34,269 nt of DNA from Candidatus Aminicenantota bacterium (GCA_027067555.1 JAMOVU010000107.1:1-34269), one strand, 5' to 3'. Shown: positions 1 to 10,373, numbered from the stretch's first letter. Numbers and translations are program-made. The notes: a model not told the origin generated them from the sequence alone.

Positions 1-275
1 CAAGATGGAAGGAACACCTTTTGGCAATGGATCACCTGAGAGAAGGAATAGGTCTCAGAGGATACGGACAGAGAGATCCATTAGTGGAGTACAAGAGAGA
101 GGGTTTTTTTATGTTTGAAAAGACAATGAGAACAATTGAGGAGGAATCAGTAAGGGATCTCTTTTATTTTACACCGGCTCCCGAAGAAGAAATTGAAAGA
201 GCTCAAAAACAAAAATTCAAAATAAAAGGTACATTACCATCTTCAAAAAAGAAAAAGAAAAAAAAGAGGAGATAG
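1..275 (+). CDS. secA: SecA preprotein translocase ATPase, C-terminal end (5' truncated)
   Basis: Only the last 91 or so codons are in the window; the reading frame enters at base 3. The residues read [20 protein letters not shown] followed by [15 protein letters not shown], the highly conserved helical scaffold region of SecA, the cytoplasmic ATPase that drives secretion through SecYEG. After the scaffold the protein ends in a short linker and a lysine/arginine-rich tail (about ten basic residues) instead of the Cys-rich zinc-binding SEC-C motif found in E. coli SecA. The ATG at base 21 is internal, not a start. The stop TAG at 273-275 overlaps the Shine-Dalgarno (GGAGGT, 275-280) of guaB, so the two genes are probably cotranscribed. 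Family identity is very secure. Confidence 0.95.
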   Translation, partial: RWKEHLLAMDHLREGIGLRGYGQRDPLVEYKREGFFMFEKTMRTIEEESVRDLFYFTPAPEEEIERAQKQKFKIKGTLPSSKKKKKKKRR

Positions 276-1750
<1,475 letters not shown>

Positions 1751-1751
<1 letters not shown>

Positions 1752-2347
1752 TGAAAAAAATTATAATTTTTAGTTTTATATTGCTTTTCACAATCATCCT
1801 AATGGCAGAGGAAAATACTGCCATAAATCTTAATTTCGGAAAGTTTTCCATAGTGGAAAGTCTTGAAAGTTCATTTTTGTACGAATATCAACCGATAACC
1901 GGAAACGGAATAGGGATAAAGGTAAAAAGATTCAAAAAGGATGGAATAAGAAGTACTTTCTACTCGGTTTATGCTTTAAGGATTTTTGACCTTAGAGGCG
2001 GAGGTATGTGGAAACAAAAAGAGGATGACTATCCGACAAAAGCCTATGTAAAACTACATCAGATAAATTTCAGCTATTCTGTGATTTTAAATATCCTTCC
2101 GTCTTTTGTCGTAACACCTTATATAGGAATAGGAGTAGGCGTAGGAGTGGCAAAATTTGAAGGGAGCAGATTTTATATTGATCATTGGCAGGAGCATAAT
2201 GAGGATTATAAATATCAGGCTTTGATTCCAGTAATAAAATTTCCAATTGGAATATCTATTCGTCCTAAAAACAATATAGAGATAGAAATTGAGGGAGGAT
2301 TTGAGAACGGATTTTACATATCATGGGGTACATCTTTTCTGTTTTAA
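1751..2347 (+). CDS. Secreted outer-membrane beta-barrel protein (small OmpA/porin-like), function unknown
   Basis: 198 residues with an N-terminal signal peptide (MKKIIIFSFILLFTIILMAEE) followed by alternating hydrophobic/polar strands rich in aromatic and glycine residues. A glycine-rich strand (TPYIGIGVGVGVAKFEG) and a C-terminal Phe (GTSFLF) are seen in proteins assembled by the BAM machinery into eight-strand barrels. No specific family was recognised. Translation is probably coupled to guaB because the ATG overlaps the guaB stop codon by one base. Its stop codon directly abuts the stop of the convergent recombinase gene. The role is unknown; a structural or small porin-like role is an inference from topology only. 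Confidence 0.7.
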
Positions 2348-3229
2348 TCAAGCTCTCGGGTGAAATTTTTTGTATATCTTTTTTATTCTTTTTCTTGAAA
2401 TAAAAGTATAAATCTCAGTGGTTGAAATCTGAGAATGCCCCAATAGAATCTGAACCAATCTAAGATTGGCACCTTTTTCAAGCAAATGGGTAGCAAAAGA
2501 ATGTCTTAAAATATGGGGTTTTATTTTATCCTCGATTCCAACCATTCTTCCGTACTTTTTTAGCATTTTCCATATATATTGTCTCGTAAGTTTGTCACCT
2601 CTCGCATTTAAATAAAGATAGGGAGAAACCCTCCCCTTTAAAAATTTTTCCCTTCCTTCTTTCAAATACTTTAAAAGCCATCTTTTTGCTTCATCTCCAA
2701 AAGGGACAATTCTTTCCTTATTGCCTTTACCAATAACAGTTATAAAGCCCATATCAAGATTAACTTTATCCACTTTTAAATTAACAAGCTCAGAAACCCT
2801 TATTCCCGTGGAATACATAAGCTCTATAATAGATTTATTCCTTAATCCACCTCTTTTGGAGACATCGGGAAGTTCCAGAAGTTTTTCAACCTCTTCTACA
2901 GTAAGATACTCTGGCAAATTTTTCCACAGCTTTGGCTGACTTATGAAAGAGAGTGGATTTGTCCTAATCCTTCCGGTATATTGCAAATATCTAAAGAATG
3001 ATTTTAAGGCAGAAAGATTTCGAGCAACTGACCGGTGACTTATCCCATCAGCAATAAGTTTTATAATGTATTCGGAAACATCCCTTTCTTCAATTTTATC
3101 ATAACCCTTATTCACAAGAGTGAAAAATTTGTAAAGATCCCTCCCATAAGATTCCACAGTATTTAAAGATAACCCTTTTTCCAATTTTAAATAAGAAAAA
3201 TATTCTTTTAAAATATCCTCGTTCTTCAC
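2348..3229 (-). CDS. xerD: Site-specific tyrosine recombinase XerC/XerD (XerD-like)
   Basis: 293 residues, the usual Xer length. An N-terminal SAM-like core-binding domain (LKLEKGLSLNTVESYGRDL) precedes the catalytic domain. All active-site residues are visible: Arg144 (TGIRVSEL), Lys168 (GKGNKER), His239-x-x-Arg242 (HILRHSFATHLL), His265 (LLGHSQIST) and nucleophile Tyr274 (TEIYT), and the protein ends in HPRA as Xer proteins do. The GANLRLVQILLGHSQIST stretch resembles XerD more than XerC, but the assignment is not certain. The expected job is resolving chromosome dimers at dif with FtsK. The start is GTG at 3229, overlapping the stop of the preceding hydrolase gene (GTGA). No integron- or phage-type neighbours suggest a mobile element. 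Confidence 0.9.
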   Translation of the reverse strand: MKNEDILKEYFSYLKLEKGLSLNTVESYGRDLYKFFTLVNKGYDKIEERDVSEYIIKLIADGISHRSVARNLSALKSFFRYLQYTGRIRTNPLSFISQPKLWKNLPEYLTVEEVEKLLELPDVSKRGGLRNKSIIELMYSTGIRVSELVNLKVDKVNLDMGFITVIGKGNKERIVPFGDEAKRWLLKYLKEGREKFLKGRVSPYLYLNARGDKLTRQYIWKMLKKYGRMVGIEDKIKPHILRHSFATHLLEKGANLRLVQILLGHSQISTTEIYTFISRKRIKKIYKKFHPRA

Positions 3230-3834
3230 TGCAAATAAGGGTTTTCTTCCCTTTCAAATCCTACCGTTGTTTCATCCCCATGTCCCGGAAGTATAACAAC
3301 TTCATCAGGTAAGCTTAGTATTTTCCCCTTAATAGATTTTATCAGAGATTCAAAATCTCCTCCCGGCAAATCAGTTCTTCCGATTGTTTCATAAAAGAGA
3401 GTATCACCGGTAATTAAATAGGGATAAAAGTAAAGAGAAACACTCCCCGGAGTGTGACCCGGAGTGTGAAATACAGTAATTTCATTCCCATTAAGTTCAA
3501 TAATATCCCCATCTTCTAAGAAACTATCCGGAGAGAATTTTCTAAATTTGAAATCTCCTTCATTTAGAGGGCTTAAATAAATCTTTTCATCCTTCTTATG
3601 AATAAAGAAAGGAATATTAAACTCCTTTTTCAGAACTTCCACACCCTCCACATGGTCAAAGTGGCCATGGGTCGCAATTACCATTAAAGGTTTTATCTGC
3701 ATGGATTTAATCTTTCGTGCAAGCTCAAGAGCATCTCTTCCCGGATCAACTATAATAGCCTCTTTACCGGAAAAAAGCATATATGTGTTCACTCCCAAAC
3801 CTGAGTTTACCAGTTTATCAATATAAACACTCAT
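3226..3834 (-). CDS. Metallo-beta-lactamase-fold hydrolase (glyoxalase II / YcbL-like)
   Basis: 202 residues with the full binuclear metal-binding set of the MBL superfamily: THGHFDH (His56, His58, Asp60, His61), HTPGHTPG (His127), ITGDTLF (Asp144) and LPGHGDET (His185). The short length, with no C-terminal extension, places it with YcbL/glyoxalase-II-like hydrolases (PF00753) that cleave thioesters such as S-lactoylglutathione, rather than with RNases J or Z. The true substrate cannot be read from sequence. It sits between sppA and xerD with ATGA overlaps on both sides (the xerD start is GTG), so it is cotranscribed with them. No signal peptide is seen; a cytoplasmic location is expected. 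Confidence 0.88.
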   Translation of the reverse strand: MSVYIDKLVNSGLGVNTYMLFSGKEAIIVDPGRDALELARKIKSMQIKPLMVIATHGHFDHVEGVEVLKKEFNIPFFIHKKDEKIYLSPLNEGDFKFRKFSPDSFLEDGDIIELNGNEITVFHTPGHTPGSVSLYFYPYLITGDTLFYETIGRTDLPGGDFESLIKSIKGKILSLPDEVVILPGHGDETTVGFEREENPYLQ

Positions 3835-5540
3835 CTGTCTCTTAACTCCGGTATTATATTCATTATGGCAAGTGCTTCAAAGCTTTTGTAAGGGATAAGT
3901 TTGGCTTTAATTTTTTTAATATTAATTTTTGAAAAGAAAGGATTACTATTAAAAAATTCCTCAAAAAAGCTCTTTTTTCGAGGGAAAGTTTTTATCCCAT
4001 AATACTTTCCCAATTTTGCAAGATTTGAAGCTTCTTTTATGGCAACATCAAGGCCACCAATTTTATCTACAAGTTTTAGTTTGAGAGCACTTCTACCGGT
4101 CCACACTCTTCCCCTTCCTATTGAATCCACTTCTTTTAAAGAGAGCCCCCTTCCTTCTGAAACAACCTTTAAAAATTTATTATAAAAACTCTCAATGTTT
4201 TTATAAAGCAGTTTTCTCTCTTCAGGGGAGAACTCTTCGGTGGAACTGAATATGTGAGCATACTTCTCTTTCTCAACTCTTTCAACATTAAATCCCAATT
4301 TATTATAAAGTCCCTTTAAAGAAAATTTTCCCGCTATAACTCCAATTGAACCCGTTAAGGTCAAAGTGTGAGCCACTATTTTTTTTGCTCCCATGGAAAT
4401 CCAGTAACCACCGGAAGCTGCAAGATCACTCATTGAAACCACCACAGGTTTCTTCTTTGACGCAAGTTTAAGCTCTCTCAAAATTTCATCCGAAGCCACA
4501 CCGGAACCTCCCGGAGAATCCACTCTTAAAATTATTGCTTTTACCGAAGAATCCTTTTTAGCTCTTCTTATTGCAGAGATTAAAGTTTCAGAGCCTAACA
4601 TCTCGCCGTAAAGAGGATTATATCCACTCTGGCCACTTTCAATTTGTCCATAGGCAAAAATTATGGCAATATTTCGTCTTTTAGGATAAAACCTTTTTCC
4701 ATAAAGATATGAAGAAAAAGAAACTCTGTTTATTTTTTTATAAGGGTTAAGTTTATTGTACGGCTTTGAAATATCATCTATAATCTGATCATAATAAGCG
4801 ATAGAATCAATAAGAGAGAAATCCTTTGCCTCTTCAGGTGTTAAAAACGGATGATTAAATATCCTTTTTATATCCTCCTTGTTAATTTTTCTATTTTCCG
4901 AAACAACTTTTAGAAAATAACTTGAAAACTCATTCAATAAATACTCCATTTCTTCTCTGTGCGCAGGAGTTAGTTTATCTTCTGTGAAGAGATTTGAAGC
5001 GGTTTTATAATCTCCTATATGCAAGAGATCAGCTTTAATTCCCAATTTTTCAAGAAATCCTTTATAAAACATAACCTCAAATGAAAAACCTTTTAACACA
5101 AGAGTACCCGTTGGAATCATATAAATTTTATCACTAACTGAAGCTACCATATAATCGCGCATTCCTCCATATTCCAAAAATGTGTAAACCTTTTTCCCCG
5201 ATTTTTTAAAATCTTTTAAAATGGATATTATCTCCTCAATCTTTCCCATTCCTATCATTGGGTTGTAAACTTTTAAAATTATCCCCTTTATCCTTGAATC
5301 CCTTTCCGCAAGTTTTACTGCTCTGTAAAAATTCCAGATCGTAAGAGGCTCTCTTTTTGAAAAGATATTCTCTTTAGTTGTATAATCAGGGATATTCCCA
5401 TATAGGGGAATCACAAGATACGTGTTCTCCTTAATAGAAATTCCTCCGGTTCCAATACTCTTAAAGACAAAGATACTTGCAACAATAAAAATGAGAAAAG
5501 CCCCTATAATTATTAGAATTGAAGTTTTTCTACTCATCAT
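3831..5540 (-). CDS. sppA: Signal peptide peptidase SppA, double-length (67K) type
   Basis: 569 residues with one N-terminal transmembrane helix (about residues 8-27) and two tandem Clp/crotonase-fold S49 domains, the long form known from E. coli. The catalytic pair is split across domains as expected: Lys179 in HIGDYKTASN and Ser376 in DLAASGGYWISM. The conserved RVDSPGGSGVASDEI loop is also present. The role is degradation of cleaved signal peptides at the inner membrane by a Ser/Lys dyad. Two adjacent ATGs begin the frame (MMSRK); AGGAGG is almost on top of the first and about four bases from the second, so Met2 (5537) may be the real start. The stop overlaps the MBL hydrolase start (ATGA). 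Confidence 0.94.
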   Translation of the reverse strand: MMSRKTSILIIIGAFLIFIVASIFVFKSIGTGGISIKENTYLVIPLYGNIPDYTTKENIFSKREPLTIWNFYRAVKLAERDSRIKGIILKVYNPMIGMGKIEEIISILKDFKKSGKKVYTFLEYGGMRDYMVASVSDKIYMIPTGTLVLKGFSFEVMFYKGFLEKLGIKADLLHIGDYKTASNLFTEDKLTPAHREEMEYLLNEFSSYFLKVVSENRKINKEDIKRIFNHPFLTPEEAKDFSLIDSIAYYDQIIDDISKPYNKLNPYKKINRVSFSSYLYGKRFYPKRRNIAIIFAYGQIESGQSGYNPLYGEMLGSETLISAIRRAKKDSSVKAIILRVDSPGGSGVASDEILRELKLASKKKPVVVSMSDLAASGGYWISMGAKKIVAHTLTLTGSIGVIAGKFSLKGLYNKLGFNVERVEKEKYAHIFSSTEEFSPEERKLLYKNIESFYNKFLKVVSEGRGLSLKEVDSIGRGRVWTGRSALKLKLVDKIGGLDVAIKEASNLAKLGKYYGIKTFPRKKSFFEEFFNSNPFFSKINIKKIKAKLIPYKSFEALAIMNIIPELRDR

Positions 5541-5587
5541 TCCTCCTTTACTTACATATACGTATAATCAATTCTTTTGTTATTAAA

Positions 5588-6352
5588 TCAAATAGAAAGC
5601 TCAATTCCTGTTACCATTGTAAAATCATTTTTCTTAATTTTATCTGAAGGTGGTTTGTTGTTAAACTGATTTAAAACAGAAAATTTAAACCAGATAGGAG
5701 AGGTCATTAAAAATTTTATTGAAGATTTTATCTCCACACGATAATCATCTGAGATTTCAATAACATTCGGAGTATAGAGGACAGAAGCCTCAAAATAGGA
5801 ATATTTAAAAAAATTAATATTTGTCTGAGCAAGCATTTGAAGCCTGAAATTTTTCTTATCCTCTTTTTCAGGAATACTATAATTATCAATTTCATAAACA
5901 AAATTTGTAGTGAATGAGAAAGATTTACTGGATTTATCACCACCCAAATAGCTAAAACCAAGTCCATAGTTAAACCTGTAGTTAAGCTCAGCTATTCTGT
6001 CATACTCATAGGTAGCCGAGGAGCTAACATTAAAACCATCTTTTATCTTTCTGTTAAAAGTAAAAAAAGCCTTCCCTTTGTTAAGATTTACTTTATCCTC
6101 ACTCTTTCCATAGTATTGCTCATAAGAACCCGAAAGAAAAAATCCGCTTGTTTTATATGAAAGCTGAGCCTGTCCCGAGTAAGCAGCACCCTTACTATTT
6201 CCTTTGCTCATAGTGTAAGAAAGAAAGAGAGAAGATTTCCAATTTTTACTCTTTTGAGAAGTATTATTATCTTTTTTTATCTCTTCAGCTTTTAATAAAA
6301 AAATAGCAAGAAAAATAATAAAAAAAACAGCTACCGCTTTCCTTAACCTCAT
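5588..6352 (-). CDS. DUF481-family putative outer-membrane barrel protein
   Basis: 254 residues starting with a signal peptide (hydrophobic run VAVFFIIFLAIFLLKA, residues 8-23). The mature part matches the DUF481/YdiY 'salt-induced outer membrane protein' pattern: a lead-in SLFLSYTMSKGNSKGAAYSG followed by regular amphipathic strands (KTSGFFLSGSYEQYYG, FNRKIKDGFNVSSSATYEYD, LGFSYLGGD). The family is poorly characterised; a beta-barrel in the outer membrane is expected, with no enzymatic motif. It lies 42 bases downstream of the intact wzz-like gene and 47 bases upstream of sppA, so it may belong to either unit. The family assignment is good, the function unknown. Confidence 0.8.
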   Translation of the reverse strand: MRLRKAVAVFFIIFLAIFLLKAEEIKKDNNTSQKSKNWKSSLFLSYTMSKGNSKGAAYSGQAQLSYKTSGFFLSGSYEQYYGKSEDKVNLNKGKAFFTFNRKIKDGFNVSSSATYEYDRIAELNYRFNYGLGFSYLGGDKSSKSFSFTTNFVYEIDNYSIPEKEDKKNFRLQMLAQTNINFFKYSYFEASVLYTPNVIEISDDYRVEIKSSIKFLMTSPIWFKFSVLNQFNNKPPSDKIKKNDFTMVTGIELSI

Positions 6353-6394
6353 AGGAATTTTTAACAGATTAAAGAAGAAAAATCAAGGGAAATA

Positions 6395-7516
6395 TTATTT
6401 TTCTTTCTTATTACCTTCTATCAAAAGAGCAACAAATGAAAAAAGAAGGAAAGAAAAGAAAAGGACCAAAATAATTATCTTTTTCACAGGCAACTTTTGC
6501 GATTTAACACTAACCCCACCAGCAAAAAAGCCTATCTTTTTGTAAAATTTATCTTGTATATCCAATACAGAAGCTTTCAGAGACCATTCAACTTCTCTTA
6601 CCCAACTATCCTCTTTGTTTTTATTAGAAAAGAATTTCTTAAACTCTTTGTTCCATAGTTTTAACAACTGATCCCCTCTTTTAACATTATTCATATGCTC
6701 AATAAATTTGCCAAGAAACTCAATTATAAGCTCCGCTTTCTTCTTTTCTCTTTTTATCTTTAATAATTTAATCTTCAAATCTGTTATCTGAGATTCTATC
6801 CCTATTAACTGGACAATAGGAGAAAGATATTGATAACTGTTTTTCTCAATGGGAATTATCTGTTTCTCATAAATTTTTTGAGAGTTTTTATATTTTTGAA
6901 GAATATGATTTAACATAGATTTTTTCTCATTTAAAAGACTTATGGCAAAAAGGGATGAAAGTTCCTCTTTATTTAAAGTTTTAAGATTAATTTCTGTATT
7001 GTCAAATTCAGATATAATAAATCCACGCAATTTTTGATAAAAAATTGAATCACGAATGAATTTCCCAATTACTGTAACAAAAGTCTTTACTAAATTCCTG
7101 TCCTTATTTTTCATCGATATCTGAATTCCCATAATATAATTCTCCATATCCTTAAGACCTCCAATTTTTTCTTGATCCTCTTTTGTATAGGCATAAACCG
7201 GTTTTACATATTTAGATAATAGCAATTGCTTTAAAAAAGTTTTCCATTCTTTTTTGGGGCCTTTTACTTCACTAAAAAAATAATGTTCAAAAAGTTTTTT
7301 ATCAAAAAAAACAGAAGAGGCCTCTTTATAATCCGGTAAAGACATCTTATATGAATCAGAAGCTATAGCCAAGAAACCAGAACTTTGATATTGAAGTGGC
7401 TGTAAGAGAAAAAATATTAGTGTAAGTACAGAAAACACAACCATTCCTGAAATTATAAAGATCTTCTTTTTCCACAAAACCTTAAACAATTCAATTAAAT
7501 AAATTTCACCATCCAT
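6395..7516 (-). CDS. wzz: Wzz-type polysaccharide chain-length determinant (PCP)
   Basis: 373 residues with the polysaccharide co-polymerase layout: a short cytoplasmic N-terminus (IYLIELFKVLWKKK), TM1 at about 16-39, a long periplasmic region with coiled-coil-prone helices (about 185-290), and a C-terminal TM2 (IIILVLFFSFLLFSFVALLI) ending in a basic tail. There is no C-terminal tyrosine-kinase domain, so this is Wzz-like and not a BY-kinase fusion. It should set the length of chains built by the Wzy protein at 20830-22035. The RBS GAGGAG lies eight bases from the ATG and a possible sigma-70 promoter is just upstream (7541-7569). A second, broken relative lies at 26977-27928. Confidence 0.82.
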   Translation of the reverse strand: MDGEIYLIELFKVLWKKKIFIISGMVVFSVLTLIFFLLQPLQYQSSGFLAIASDSYKMSLPDYKEASSVFFDKKLFEHYFFSEVKGPKKEWKTFLKQLLLSKYVKPVYAYTKEDQEKIGGLKDMENYIMGIQISMKNKDRNLVKTFVTVIGKFIRDSIFYQKLRGFIISEFDNTEINLKTLNKEELSSLFAISLLNEKKSMLNHILQKYKNSQKIYEKQIIPIEKNSYQYLSPIVQLIGIESQITDLKIKLLKIKREKKKAELIIEFLGKFIEHMNNVKRGDQLLKLWNKEFKKFFSNKNKEDSWVREVEWSLKASVLDIQDKFYKKIGFFAGGVSVKSQKLPVKKIIILVLFFSFLLFSFVALLIEGNKKEK

Positions 7517-7540
7517 AATGCTCTCCTCACATTCTACTTT

Positions 7541-7569
7541 ATAATAAATAAAAAGATAGAAATTTTCAA
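7541..7569 (-). promoter_or_regulatory. Possible sigma-70 promoter for the wzz-like gene
   Basis: On the minus strand, TTGAAA (7569-7564) and TATTAT (7546-7541) are separated by 17 bases, about 25 bases before the wzz ATG. It overlaps the window between the preceding glycosyltransferase stop and wzz. The AT-rich background makes chance matches common, so this is tentative. Confidence 0.35.
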
Positions 7570-7570
7570 A

Positions 7571-9241
7571 TTATTTGAGATACAAAACAGCGGCAACCGG
7601 CTGTTTTTTATAAATAAGACTTTCTTTAAAAACAAAAATATCTTTTTCCCTCATTTCTCTAAAAAGAAATTTTTTTAATTCAACCTCGCCCGGTCGGTCA
7701 ATAGGGTTCAGATACCAGTCAAATGCTATATATTTTGTTTTCTTTCTCTTTAATTTACCAACAATAAAAACTTCAAGTTTTTTCCTATTTTTGTAAACAC
7801 GCTCATCTTTAGGATAAAAGTATAGCATATTAATATTTCTCTTCAAATAAAACCTGATCATTACTAAATCTGAAAAAATGGCAGCCCTTTTCAAAATGGG
7901 ATTATTATTAATCCATTCAGCAATGGCATAGGCCCCTTTGTTTGGAGTGGAATATATATATTTGTATGCCTTTTTATAATCTTTGAAATAATAATTAAGG
8001 AAAAAAGAGAATACTAAGGTTAATAAAATCAGCTTCTCAAGTTTTTTTAACTTTAATGATTCTAAAAAGATTAAGAGTAATGGTAGTATAAAAACAAGAG
8101 AGATTAGCATAAATTTTGAAGTAATAAGAAATTTAGAAAAAATTACAAAACTCAGAATAAAATAAGAACTATATCTAAAAAAAGTGAAGCTTTTATTTCC
8201 CACCTTTTCTTTAAGATATTTTAATAATCCATACAACCCAATAAAGCTTACTACAAAAAAGATAAAGACAAAAGATAAAAACCTTCTTAAATTGTGTTCT
8301 CCCGGGATGAATGTATGAGAATTTGCAAAAACATAACCTTTCCCAAAAGCAAAAACCAGCTCATAAAACACCAGGGAAACTGCTATTTTCACATTTTTCT
8401 TAGAAAGTAAAAAAATGCCAAAAATAAAAAATCCCATCAAGGAATAGAGAGCACCCCAATGAACAAATAATGGTGCTTTGTTAGGAATAAAGTTCAATAT
8501 CCCAGAATAAATAATATAAAAAAGCTGTTTTGGATGGTATAAAAAAAACAGAAAAGATTTTGTATCTGCCACAAGTCTTATTTTTTCCACAAAACGGTGA
8601 CCAAACCTGTAATAGAAAAGATAAATAATGGGAGTAGAAATCAAAAAAAAGAAGAATAATTTAAAATAGCTTTTAATCTTTTTAAAATCAAAAGAATAAA
8701 TAAATAATACAAAGATTAGCAATATACCTTCATATCTTGTTAAAGCACCCAAAAGAACACTAAAAAAAAGAAGAAAATCATTTTTAGCAAGGAAAAAGTA
8801 AAAAGAAGCTATAACAAAAAACAGGAAAATAATGTCAGTGGAGGGAAAACTCAAGAATTTAAGGAAAAATGGTGAAATAATAATAAAAATAGTTCCCAAA
8901 ATGGAAAAACTTCTGGTATATTCTCTTAAAAATTTGTAAGAAAAAAATATTATCCCCACTCCTGCAAAAAGAGATAATAATTTACTGGCTGTTATAAAAG
9001 GGTTATACGAGGATAAAAAAAGATTCAGGATTTTTCCTAAAATATATAGAGAAAAAGGGAAAAAAGGAGGAATAAATTTTAAATTTAAGCCCCCATTAAT
9101 TAATCTTTCCCCTGCAAAATAATATTTATAAAAATCCGGTGGAGCAAGCTTAGTTACAGGAAAGAGCAAAATCCAATTTAACAAGACAAAAGAAAGGAGG
9201 TAAAAAATCGGATTGGTAAATGTTTTTATTAGTCTTTCCAT
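7571..9241 (-). CDS. Multi-pass GT-C fold glycosyltransferase (GT39/ArnT-like)
   Basis: 556 residues, mostly hydrophobic, with roughly ten to twelve membrane helices. The first helix is followed by APPDFYKYYFAGERLI, an acidic residue (Asp36) in the first external loop as in GT-C enzymes of the PMT_2/RgtA-D group, which use polyprenyl-phosphate sugars on the periplasmic face. The C-terminal soluble part (about 420-556: YSTPNKGAYAIAEWINNN, KYIAFDWYLNPIDRPGE) resembles the periplasmic tail of this group. It would add a sugar to the glycan or lipid after flipping, or glycosylate a protein. It lies 22 bases downstream of fcl and before wzz in the same direction. Substrate unknown. Confidence 0.75.
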   Translation of the reverse strand: MERLIKTFTNPIFYLLSFVLLNWILLFPVTKLAPPDFYKYYFAGERLINGGLNLKFIPPFFPFSLYILGKILNLFLSSYNPFITASKLLSLFAGVGIIFFSYKFLREYTRSFSILGTIFIIISPFFLKFLSFPSTDIIFLFFVIASFYFFLAKNDFLLFFSVLLGALTRYEGILLIFVLFIYSFDFKKIKSYFKLFFFFLISTPIIYLFYYRFGHRFVEKIRLVADTKSFLFFLYHPKQLFYIIYSGILNFIPNKAPLFVHWGALYSLMGFFIFGIFLLSKKNVKIAVSLVFYELVFAFGKGYVFANSHTFIPGEHNLRRFLSFVFIFFVVSFIGLYGLLKYLKEKVGNKSFTFFRYSSYFILSFVIFSKFLITSKFMLISLVFILPLLLIFLESLKLKKLEKLILLTLVFSFFLNYYFKDYKKAYKYIYSTPNKGAYAIAEWINNNPILKRAAIFSDLVMIRFYLKRNINMLYFYPKDERVYKNRKKLEVFIVGKLKRKKTKYIAFDWYLNPIDRPGEVELKKFLFREMREKDIFVFKESLIYKKQPVAAVLYLK

Positions 9242-9263
9242 TAATTTAATAGGTAAAAAATCT

Positions 9264-10322
9264 TTATTCTAAATAATTTTCATAAGTGAGTTTTATTCCA
9301 TCTTCAAGAGAGGTTTTTGCCTTCCATCCAAGTCTGTTGATTTTGGAGACATCAAGTAGTTTCCGAGGAGTACCATCCGGTTTGGAACTATCCCAATCTA
9401 TTTCTCCCTTAAAACCCACAATCTTTTTAACCATCTCAGCAAGCTCTTTTATGGTAATATCCTCTCCTGTTCCTATATTTATTAACTCCCCTATATCCTC
9501 ATATCCGTATCTTTCCATAAGAAAAACAACAGCCTCTCCCAAATCATCAACATAAAGAAACTCTCTCTTAGGAGAGCCTGTCCCCCACAATCTGACAAAA
9601 ACGTTTCCGCTTTCATCTCTCATAATTCCAAATTTTTCAAGAAAACTCCCAATCTCTGCTTCATTTCCGTTCCGGGGAAATTCTTTCATAGGGCGCTTCT
9701 TAAAATCTTCTTTTATCTTCTCATAATTATTTTCCAAAAGAAGTTTTGCGAGATGAAATTTTCTTATAAGGGCAGGCAAAACATGAGAGTTGAAAAGATC
9801 ATAGTTGTCATTGGGCCCATAAAGGTTTGTCGGCTGAACAGAGATAAAATTCGTACCGTATTGGTCATTATAATATCTACACATCTTAAGCCCTGCTATT
9901 TTTGCAATAGCATAAGCTTCATTTGTCGGTTCAAGGGGTGAGGTCAGAAGATGCTCCTCTTTCATCGGCTGAGGAGCAAATTTGGGGTAAATACAGGATG
10001 AGCCCAAGAACAAGAGCTTTTTTACTCCATACTTATAGGCAGAATGTATGACATTAACCTGAATTAAAAGATTGTTATAAATAAACTCTGCCGGGTAGGT
10101 TTTGTTTGACATAATACCACCAACTTTAGCTGCCGCTAAAAATACATACTCAGGCCTTTCTTTTTCAAAAAATTCCTCTACATCCTCTTGCCTTTCAAGA
10201 TCAAGCTCAGCATGGGTTTTAAATATAAGATTTTTGTATCCTTTTCTTTTAAGCTCCCTTACTATTGACGAGCCTACAAGTCCTCTATGTCCTGCAACAT
10301 AAATTTTTGAATTTTTCTCCAT
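9264..10322 (-). CDS. fcl: GDP-L-fucose synthase (GDP-4-keto-6-deoxymannose epimerase/reductase), long form
   Basis: Performs 3,5-epimerisation and NADPH reduction of GDP-4-keto-6-deoxy-D-mannose to GDP-L-fucose. Short-chain dehydrogenase fold: GHRGLVG at 11-17, [11 protein letters not shown] with Ser108 and Cys110, Tyr137/Lys141 in [10 protein letters not shown], and His180 in FNSHVLPAL. Each sits one residue after its E. coli counterpart (Ser107, Cys109, Tyr136, Lys140, His179). At 352 residues it is about 30 longer than E. coli Fcl because of a charged insertion at about 192-240, before the conserved [17 protein letters not shown]. The expected partner Gmd is not in the window. The RBS GGGAGG is well placed and an extended -10 promoter candidate is at 10345-10353. 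Confidence 0.93.
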   Translation of the reverse strand: MEKNSKIYVAGHRGLVGSSIVRELKRKGYKNLIFKTHAELDLERQEDVEEFFEKERPEYVFLAAAKVGGIMSNKTYPAEFIYNNLLIQVNVIHSAYKYGVKKLLFLGSSCIYPKFAPQPMKEEHLLTSPLEPTNEAYAIAKIAGLKMCRYYNDQYGTNFISVQPTNLYGPNDNYDLFNSHVLPALIRKFHLAKLLLENNYEKIKEDFKKRPMKEFPRNGNEAEIGSFLEKFGIMRDESGNVFVRLWGTGSPKREFLYVDDLGEAVVFLMERYGYEDIGELINIGTGEDITIKELAEMVKKIVGFKGEIDWDSSKPDGTPRKLLDVSKINRLGWKAKTSLEDGIKLTYENYLE

Positions 10323-10344
10323 TTTTACCTCCCGCTAATAAAAA

Positions 10345-10353
10345 ATTATAACA
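10345..10353 (-). promoter_or_regulatory. Extended -10 promoter candidate before fcl
   Basis: On the minus strand TGTTATAAT forms a perfect extended -10 box (TGnTATAAT) about 23 bases before the fcl ATG. The surrounding 15-mer GTGTTATAATTTTTT is identical to the one in the promoter of the UDP-glucuronate epimerase gene (29057-29084). No good -35 hexamer is present, which extended -10 promoters can do without. It would give an internal transcript for fcl, the GT-C enzyme and wzz. Confidence 0.45.
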
Positions 10354-10373
10354 CAAAGCTCTATTTTCAAAGC

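Noticed and set aside
2348-3229. Tyrosine recombinase as a sign of an integrated element
   Set aside because: Length, motifs and HPRA end match the chromosomal XerC/D type, and neighbours are housekeeping genes; no att-like repeats were seen.
5557-5566. Palindrome TATACGTATA between sppA and the DUF481 gene
   Set aside because: Only ten bases, no second copy and no promoter of quality around it; may be chance in AT-rich DNA.
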